Shown: positions 59,566 to 64,000 of the stretch, piece after piece
Numbering within the stretch: the stretch's first letter is position 1
Layout: the number at the start of each line of letters is the position of its first letter
NCBI RefSeq assembly: GCF_003226255.1
Contig: NZ_QJST01000004.1
Location: 155,580-219,579, forward strand
Length of the DNA: 64,000 nt
Source: Idiomarina fontislapidosi
Lineage (GTDB): Bacteria > Pseudomonadota > Gammaproteobacteria > Enterobacterales > Alteromonadaceae
Reading direction: 5' to 3'
The notes under the pieces: model-generated
The model's database searches: none
What the model was told of the DNA's origin: nothing
What the model saw: the letters and a program-made list of their open reading frames with translations, nothing else
Program-made: the position numbers and the translations under genes

Positions 59566-59575
59566 TTGTTAACAA
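59566..59575. promoter_or_regulatory. TTGTTAACAA palindrome upstream of the TonB-receptor gene
   Basis: A perfect 10-bp palindrome, 83 to 92 bases before the receptor start. LacI-type and other sugar-responsive regulators use such sites, but none is encoded next to it, so the function is open. Confidence 0.3.
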
Positions 59576-59698
59576 GTTACACAGATATTAACGGTGGGAA
59601 TATTTGCTTTCGATAATGCGAGTGGTAAACACTATAACCCGTGCACTTTTGTCACACGATTTACACATTGTGTGTCAAACGTTAGTGTTAGACACAAA

Positions 59699-59720
59699 AA
59701 AGCCCTCGAGTGAGGGCTTT
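59699..59720 (-). terminator. Rho-independent terminator, minus strand
   Basis: On the minus strand a stem AAAGCCCTC/GAGGGCTTT with a 4-base loop is followed by a run of six T (59696-59701 complement). It is the first convincing intrinsic terminator downstream of the accessory gene that ends at 59952, about 230 bases away. Confidence 0.75.
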
Positions 59721-59793
59721 CGATAACCAGCGATTGAAGTCGTGAGTCAGAATGGTAGAGTACGACTTTTTCTGTAAATATTTTTTTTGTGTG

Positions 59794-59802
59794 TGATATA
59801 CT
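59794..59802 (+). promoter_or_regulatory. Extended -10 promoter, plus strand
   Basis: TGA-TATACT matches the TGnTATAAT extended -10. An eight-T run (59781-59788) lies just upstream and the best -35 (TGTAAA, 18 bp away) is weak. It points to the right, away from the TonB-receptor gene, into a region with no intact plus-strand gene. Confidence 0.45.
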
Positions 59803-59848
59803 AGCCTCCAACTGCCCATAAAATAGTACTTATTTAAGGTTTAAGAGG

Positions 59849-59902
59849 GTGACTCCACAGTCTAAATCACTGTTTTTACGCAACCTCTATCATCTCGTGT
59901 AA
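59849..59902 (+). pseudogene. Possible truncated 5' end of a plus-strand gene
   Basis: From GTG 59849 the frame reads MTPQSKSLFLRNLYHLV and then stops at TAA (59900-59902). AAGG lies nine bases upstream and an extended -10 is 47 bases upstream. The peptide has the balance of a real protein N-terminus, and the stop falls where the long inverted repeat begins. I infer that an older gene was cut here. It could also be a random short frame or a tiny leader peptide. Confidence 0.3.
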
Positions 59903-59936
59903 AGTCTTTTAATGAAAATCATTAAAAACTTTACAC
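59897..59936. repeat. 40-bp long hairpin at the edge of the accessory region
   Basis: GTGTAAAG at the left matches CTTTACAC at the right; the arms are 19 and 18 bases with a single-base bulge and an AAA loop. It lies 15 bases after the stop of the accessory gene. Stem is AT-rich and no U-run follows on the minus strand (sequence continues ACGAG), so it is not a standard terminator. It may be a remnant end of an inserted element or an RNA-stabilising hairpin. Confidence 0.65.
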
Positions 59937-59951
59937 ATTAAACTGACCAAT

Positions 59952-61028
59952 TCATACCCCTGCCTGCGGATAATCATGCTGTAAAAGTGATTTGAAGAGC
60001 CGTTCCAGTTCATCCCGCACTTCTTGCTTGCTACTACCGACAATATCATATTCATCCAGCACCCGAGCGTTTCCAATATCTACATTGTTATCTCGGATAT
60101 TTATTCGGAGCAATGGTCGTTTTTCGGAAAACATTCTAACCGCTTCCCAGTCCACATTGTTCTTAAAGGCGTCACTGTCATCCACAATTAAAATTCCGGC
60201 TTGATGCATTGTATGCCCGATAGTCGCATTGGCCTTAAGCAACGCTACTGGAAATGATTCGGTTGCCATGCGATCCAAAGCTTGCTGTATGGCTTCAGTA
60301 ACATCCAGTGACCATTGATCATCCAAGCGGTAGCATAAGATTAGGACTTTTAATCCAGATGCTTGAACTGCACCGATGGACTCTGGTAGAAGCTCAGTTT
60401 CAGGAAAAACAAGTTCAATAAGCTCTTCCGCAAACTTCGTCAACTTACCGGTTCTTTCATCAGTTAAGCCATGGTAAGTGAATTTATTTACCGAACGACG
60501 GTCCGATGCTCTCCCTCCTGAATCAACGCTTTTGAAATCAGGTCCTGATTGGACCCCAAACATTCTGAACCGTGAATGGATATAACCTTGTCGTAAAAGG
60601 CGTATTTCATAGCTTGAAAGTTCCCTAACCATTTGAATAATATCTCGCCGCCTTTCAGGCATAATCCGACGATCAATTAACGATCGCATTAAATTGGCGT
60701 ATACCTCAGCTTTCTCGTCCTCAATATCCCTTACACAACTCTCTAAAAGTAAATGATAATCATCGATATCAAACTGTTTATTAAGAAATTTGCTGTCTAA
60801 GGAGGGCTCGGATTCAACGTTATCGCTAAGCAGAGCTTCATGGAATAATTCCAATCTGGACTCAACTTGATCTTGGCGAAACTGCTTGGCGTGATTAAAC
60901 ATGAGCTTCCCTAGCTCGTATGAAATAGAGAGCCCAGGAACTATTGTCCTTATACCCTCAGCCGCTAAAATCTCTGCCAAGGAAGTTGTTGTTTTATTAG
61001 CCCTTCTTATACTTCTACTTTTGGTCAT
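59952..61028 (-). CDS. Accessory protein: abortive-infection-like helical domain plus Rossmann-like C-terminal domain
   Basis: A 358-residue protein with no recognised close family. From ATG 61028 (MTKSRSIRR, GAGGTGG six bases upstream) an N-terminal helical part (about 15-150) resembles the Abi-alpha/DUF4393 pattern (a helix near SISYELGKL and the later DEKAEVYANLMRSL helix, then ELSSYEIRLL). After a basic linker, a C-terminal alpha/beta part (about 220-355) alternates strands and helices: LKVLILCYR, a helix, PVALLKANATIGH, AGILIVDD, then LLRINI and EYDIVG. This looks like a TIR/flavodoxin-type fold, suggesting a signalling or nucleotide-linked effector. A promoter of its own lies at 61086-61113. 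It is downstream of the zinc-hook ATPase. The function is unknown. Confidence 0.6.
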   Translation of the reverse strand: MTKSRSIRRANKTTTSLAEILAAEGIRTIVPGLSISYELGKLMFNHAKQFRQDQVESRLELFHEALLSDNVESEPSLDSKFLNKQFDIDDYHLLLESCVRDIEDEKAEVYANLMRSLIDRRIMPERRRDIIQMVRELSSYEIRLLRQGYIHSRFRMFGVQSGPDFKSVDSGGRASDRRSVNKFTYHGLTDERTGKLTKFAEELIELVFPETELLPESIGAVQASGLKVLILCYRLDDQWSLDVTEAIQQALDRMATESFPVALLKANATIGHTMHQAGILIVDDSDAFKNNVDWEAVRMFSEKRPLLRINIRDNNVDIGNARVLDEYDIVGSSKQEVRDELERLFKSLLQHDYPQAGV

Positions 61029-61085
61029 CTTTGCCACCTCTTTATGGCACTCTCGCAAGTAGAGGGCCCAAAAAGCTAAAGTAAT

Positions 61086-61113
61086 ATAATACAAAGTACT
61101 TCTTGCGTTTTAA
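61086..61113 (-). promoter_or_regulatory. Promoter of the accessory effector-like gene
   Basis: On the minus strand TTAAAA (4/6 to -35), 16 bp, TATTAT (5/6 to -10) ends about 55 bases before ATG 61028. This also shows why the open frame reaching 61094 should not be used as the start, as it would lie within the -10. Confidence 0.5.
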
Positions 61114-61260
61114 CACCATATCCTTGCTGACATCGCCTATGTGGGTCTATCAACCCAAATGTCTCGACTTTTCCTCTTCTTAGCCAAACTCGTAAACAGC
61201 TAACCCGTCTTTATCGTTATCGATAATTTGGGTATTAGCTTTAAAGGTCGCCTGAAGAAG

Positions 61261-63879
61261 TTAAGCGAGAGCCTCATCCAGAGCGGCTAACGTTGCCAAG
61301 ATCTCCTCAACGGTTCCTTTATCAAACTCCTCTCGGTCAGCTTCCTCGTGCGTTCCCTTGTTTAGATACCGCCACTCTCGACTCCCCCCGTTAATTCCAA
61401 GCAAAGAGTTTATCGGCTCATATACCGCTTCCTTATTTGGATCAGAAAAGTCAACCCGTTGGATTCTACTGCGCAATTGTTCAGTTAAGTTTCTCAGCTC
61501 AATAGGTGCCGTTGGGGAGCGTAACTTAATACTCAGGTTACCATCTCCATTACTGTGCACATACCTCCAAACCTTTCCTTTGGCTAAAGATTCGAGCGCC
61601 TGTCGTGACTTAGATAGTGCTTCTCGAATCTCGTTGCGTTCGATATGACGTTGTGCCGCCAAGATATAGTTTCGGGGGGAACAATTAAAGTCGACACGTA
61701 TATGTTGCTCCCCATGCATTGGCAAAAAAGTCACCTTTTTTGATGATCTCGCATCTTCGGCTGACAGCAGGTTTTGTATATCCTTGAAGAACTCTTCTCC
61801 ATGGCAAGTGAGTATGATTTGCTTTGCCTCAAAGTATTGGTCCTCAAACAGGGTTCTTCTTATCGAATGACGATGCTCGTCGTCAATCGCATTGACTGGG
61901 TCGTCGAAAATAAGTATCGGTGCATTTTCCTTGAAGTTTTTTGCCAACAATATGGCTAAGCCTAGGCATCTGACGTGTCCCTCACTCAGAATATGCAATG
62001 CGTCGAAGAATTGCTCGGGTTGGTGTTTAAAGGCTATTTTTAATCGGTGGTTTGCTGCAAGTGGTAATTTTACGTTTTCCAATAGCTCAGATTGAGCATC
62101 ATTTCGATTAAAAGCGTTATAAAACTGCACGACTAACTCACCAAGGTCAGATACCAAATGAGTTGGCAATGCGCGACTGTAATTCACCAATTTTCGAACA
62201 AATAGTGCGTAAGCTGAGGCAATTTCCTGATTTCTTGCGACAACACTCTTTTCAACCTCAACGCCCTCGATTAGTTTCGCATTTTCCTCTTGAAAGTTGT
62301 CAATCAAACTTTGGGCTCTAGCATAATTATCTAACGCTGTTTGCTTTTGGGTTATCAAGACAGTTACCTGACGTGAAATATCACGGAGGTGCTCCAATTG
62401 ACATTGTTGAGTATTCCTAAACTCTATTGCTTCATCTATAGTTGCATCATTTTCTTCTAGGCGTTTAACTTGCTCGGATAGATGTTGCCAAGCGGTACGC
62501 TTATCATGCAGCTCTTCAAACAATGAGAGCCACCATTGCAAGTCAGGCTGATTATCGGTGAGCTCAAACGGCTTTAACGGATTGTTTGAGGCATTTAGGC
62601 TTACACAGCTATTTAGTAATTGACTTATTTTAAAAATCACTTGTAGCGCTCTTTTTTCGAGCTGTTCGCCGCTCTGCTGTAGTTCAGCTAAATGCTTCAA
62701 GTTTGTTAGCTCTTGCGCCGCAAGAGTGTATGGGTTTACAGCAGCCTCACTTAAAGGAGTTTGACACGCTGGGCAAAAGTCTTCACTGCCCTGACGCAGT
62801 TCCACCACCGCTTCATAGAGTTGTTTGAATGAGACCTGATGACTTGCGTCAGCCAGCTGCTGTTCATTTCCTCCTAACTGATCAATTAAAGAATTCACCT
62901 CATCCCCCATTTTTTCCAACTTGCTCGCACTGAGGTTGCTTTTTTGCGGGGGGGGTTGTCGTAAGTCCCACTCTAATTGCTGTATAAGTCCGGGAGAGCC
63001 ATTATCGCCGTTTAACTCAGTTTTCAAATTCTCAAAACTGATGTCTTTTTGATAACTAGTAGCCAACTTCAGTTCTTCAGCCTCAATTCGCTGAAGCTCA
63101 CGGGTGCTCGCTTCGATTTGTTCTTGAGCCCCTTGAAGTTTTAGCTTTTTATGAGCTAGAAGTGTTGACTGTTTTCCATGTAAATCAATGTATTGCTCAC
63201 CTATTTCTGATGTGAAATTACGAACAAACTCTGTAAAAGCATCCAGACCAAACAAGGTTGCGATAAGTTCCGTTTGCTTTGCGGGCGCCTGTGCAGCAAT
63301 TCTTGAAAAATTATCAATTCGGTTTTTTTCAACGAAGCAAAAACGAAAAGCTGATTCGTTCTGGTTTACAACAACATCGTTACCATCCCTATCACTCGCT
63401 AATACTGAAGGAAGTGTTAACTGATTTACAAACGCATTTCGAAGATAATCGTTTTGGTCGCGAAATCGTTTGTTTTCGGCCTCGGCAACATTGCCTAACA
63501 ATGCATATTCTAGTGCCTCACAAAAGCTCGACTTCCCTGTTCCGTTTGGGCCGTAAATTAGAACCAGTCTATTATTGAGATCGAAAGTTTCTTGTCGTGC
63601 GAATCCTCTAAACGGTCCCACTTCCATGGATTTCAATCTTGATATTTGTATCGCTTCAGCAGCCTCTTGCTGGTTAACTGGAGGTATTTCAATTGGAATG
63701 TTTTCCCAGTTTTCTTGTGCTAGCTCAACTACCTTTTTAATACGTTTACCTTGATGGGTTGTTAAAGGAATCAAGTCATCTATGCGGGCTGCGACTAAGT
63801 TCGCTATTTTACGAACAGAAACTGTTGCATTCTCATCCCGCAGGGTTTGCATGAAGCGGGTATACTCGGCCCTAATCAT
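61261..63879 (-). CDS. Rad50/SMC-like zinc-hook AAA ATPase
   Basis: An 872-residue ATPase. N-terminal part 1-80 is unassigned; Walker A GPNGTGKS is at 110-117; a long coiled coil (about 235-575) carries a zinc-hook CPAC at 369-372; the ABC signature LSEGH is at 631-635, Walker B ILIFDD at 655-660 and the switch His in TCHGEEF. A C-terminal 140-residue helical part (about 735-872) has an R837-X6-H844 pair (YLNKGTH) that recalls HEPN RNases. The architecture resembles RloC-type anticodon nucleases and other defence ATPases, but the pairing with the downstream gene is not a system I recognise. ATG 63879 has AGGA seven bases upstream. An eight-C tract at 62948-62955 lies inside the frame (Pro codons near residue 310) and could slip. 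The gene lies within 30 bases of the IS-like repeat. Confidence 0.75.
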   Translation of the reverse strand: MIRAEYTRFMQTLRDENATVSVRKIANLVAARIDDLIPLTTHQGKRIKKVVELAQENWENIPIEIPPVNQQEAAEAIQISRLKSMEVGPFRGFARQETFDLNNRLVLIYGPNGTGKSSFCEALEYALLGNVAEAENKRFRDQNDYLRNAFVNQLTLPSVLASDRDGNDVVVNQNESAFRFCFVEKNRIDNFSRIAAQAPAKQTELIATLFGLDAFTEFVRNFTSEIGEQYIDLHGKQSTLLAHKKLKLQGAQEQIEASTRELQRIEAEELKLATSYQKDISFENLKTELNGDNGSPGLIQQLEWDLRQPPPQKSNLSASKLEKMGDEVNSLIDQLGGNEQQLADASHQVSFKQLYEAVVELRQGSEDFCPACQTPLSEAAVNPYTLAAQELTNLKHLAELQQSGEQLEKRALQVIFKISQLLNSCVSLNASNNPLKPFELTDNQPDLQWWLSLFEELHDKRTAWQHLSEQVKRLEENDATIDEAIEFRNTQQCQLEHLRDISRQVTVLITQKQTALDNYARAQSLIDNFQEENAKLIEGVEVEKSVVARNQEIASAYALFVRKLVNYSRALPTHLVSDLGELVVQFYNAFNRNDAQSELLENVKLPLAANHRLKIAFKHQPEQFFDALHILSEGHVRCLGLAILLAKNFKENAPILIFDDPVNAIDDEHRHSIRRTLFEDQYFEAKQIILTCHGEEFFKDIQNLLSAEDARSSKKVTFLPMHGEQHIRVDFNCSPRNYILAAQRHIERNEIREALSKSRQALESLAKGKVWRYVHSNGDGNLSIKLRSPTAPIELRNLTEQLRSRIQRVDFSDPNKEAVYEPINSLLGINGGSREWRYLNKGTHEEADREEFDKGTVEEILATLAALDEALA

Positions 63880-63908
63880 AGTTAATTCCTGTACTTAAAT
63901 AGTTGTTA

Positions 63909-63956
63909 TCTAGCGTCAATTACCTTGGCCGGTCTAGCGGCAATTATCTTGGCCGG
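63909..63956. repeat. 24-bp tandem repeat, candidate IS21-family element end
   Basis: Two back-to-back 24-base units (63909-63932 and 63933-63956) of the form TCTAGCG(T/G)CAATTA(C/T)CTTGGCCGG are identical at 22 of 24 positions. IS21-family elements carry such multiple terminal repeats and start with TG; a TG at 63904 would fit as the terminus. The transposase genes would be right of the window edge. The resemblance is from memory and cannot be checked here. Confidence 0.4.
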
Positions 63957-64000
63957 TTGATACCGATTTCTATGTACCGTTGCTGATTGCCATTTTGCGA
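63957..64000. other. Right edge of window
   Basis: Only 44 bases follow the tandem repeat. Nothing codable is seen; if the repeat is an IS end, this is the inside of the element. Confidence 0.4.

Larger units (their letters stand above)
59484..59951. other. 468-base intergenic region with repeats and a possible gene remnant
   Basis: This non-coding stretch between the TonB-receptor gene and the accessory pair holds the receptor promoter area (59484-59640; a TTGTTAACAA palindrome at 59566-59575 could be an operator), a minus-strand terminator (59699-59720), an extended -10 promoter on the plus strand (59794-59802), a possible truncated plus-strand gene start (59849-59902) and a long hairpin (59897-59936). 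No tRNA is recognisable. Confidence 0.7.

Noticed and set aside
59721..59795. tRNA or small structured RNA near 59740-59780
   Set aside because: A stem AAGTCGT/ACGACTT with a following T-run looked promising but the loop is 18 bases with no cloverleaf, no anticodon loop and no CCA, and the stem is too weak to claim.
61029..61094. Upstream extension of the accessory gene (MYYITLAFW...)
   Set aside because: It lies inside the candidate -10 region and has no ribosome-binding site, while ATG 61028 has GAGGTGG.
63909..63956. Tandem repeat as a CRISPR array
   Set aside because: The two units are directly adjacent with no spacer between them and only two copies exist in the window; IS-end repeats explain it better.

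Overview
The window reads as chromosome of a Gram-negative gammaproteobacterium, most like the Alteromonadales (marine Alteromonas/Idiomarina/Pseudoalteromonas-type relatives). Three things point there: the LPS-transport/rpoN/PTS-Ntr block in its standard gammaproteobacterial order, a complete MSHA (mannose-sensitive haemagglutinin) type IV pilus operon, and a SusC-free TonB receptor/GH3 exo-glucanase pair. The species cannot be fixed from sequence alone. Coding density is high and about three quarters of the genes are core housekeeping.

Layout. 1-8974: a TetR regulator faces kdsD-kdsC-lptC-lptA-lptB-rpoN-hpf-ptsN-rapZ-npr-mgtE, a tightly overlapping plus-strand operon for Kdo synthesis, LPS export, sigma-54 and nitrogen-PTS control. 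8996-21541: pmbA (tldE), yjgA/darP, then the minus-strand chain tldD, nitrilase, yhdP, rng, maf, mreD, mreC, mreB. 21592-23481: a periplasmic coiled-coil/PEGA/formylglycine-generating-enzyme-like protein. 23676-42249: the whole msh operon, transcribed on the minus strand from mshI to mshQ (I, I2, J, K, L, M, N, E, G, F, B, A, C, D, O, P, Q). 42350-47086: a chemoreceptor, pyrC, tdk and adenosine deaminase. 47032-52198: an EAL phosphodiesterase with a dead GGDEF domain, then a DUF2955/HlyD efflux pair under a MarR repressor. 52261-59483: a LytTR response regulator, LytS-type kinase, GH3 exo-glucanase and TonB-dependent receptor, which look like one beta-glucan-use locus.

59484-64000 is the accessory end. 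It has a 468-base intergenic stretch rich in hairpins and a candidate truncated gene start, then a protein with an abortive-infection-like helical part plus a C-terminal alpha/beta domain, and an 872-residue Rad50-like zinc-hook ATPase. The sequence ends in a 24-bp tandem repeat that resembles the end of an IS21-family element. This two-gene unit is the best candidate here for an undescribed, probably anti-phage, system.

How the genes work together: surface building dominates (Kdo, LPS bridge, MreBCD cell shape, YhdP phospholipid transport, MSHA pilus). c-di-GMP probably links the EAL protein to the pilus, because MshE carries the two MshEN motifs that bind c-di-GMP. Several starts were moved inward from the longest frame on the basis of ribosome-binding sites, overlaps and family length; these are stated per gene.
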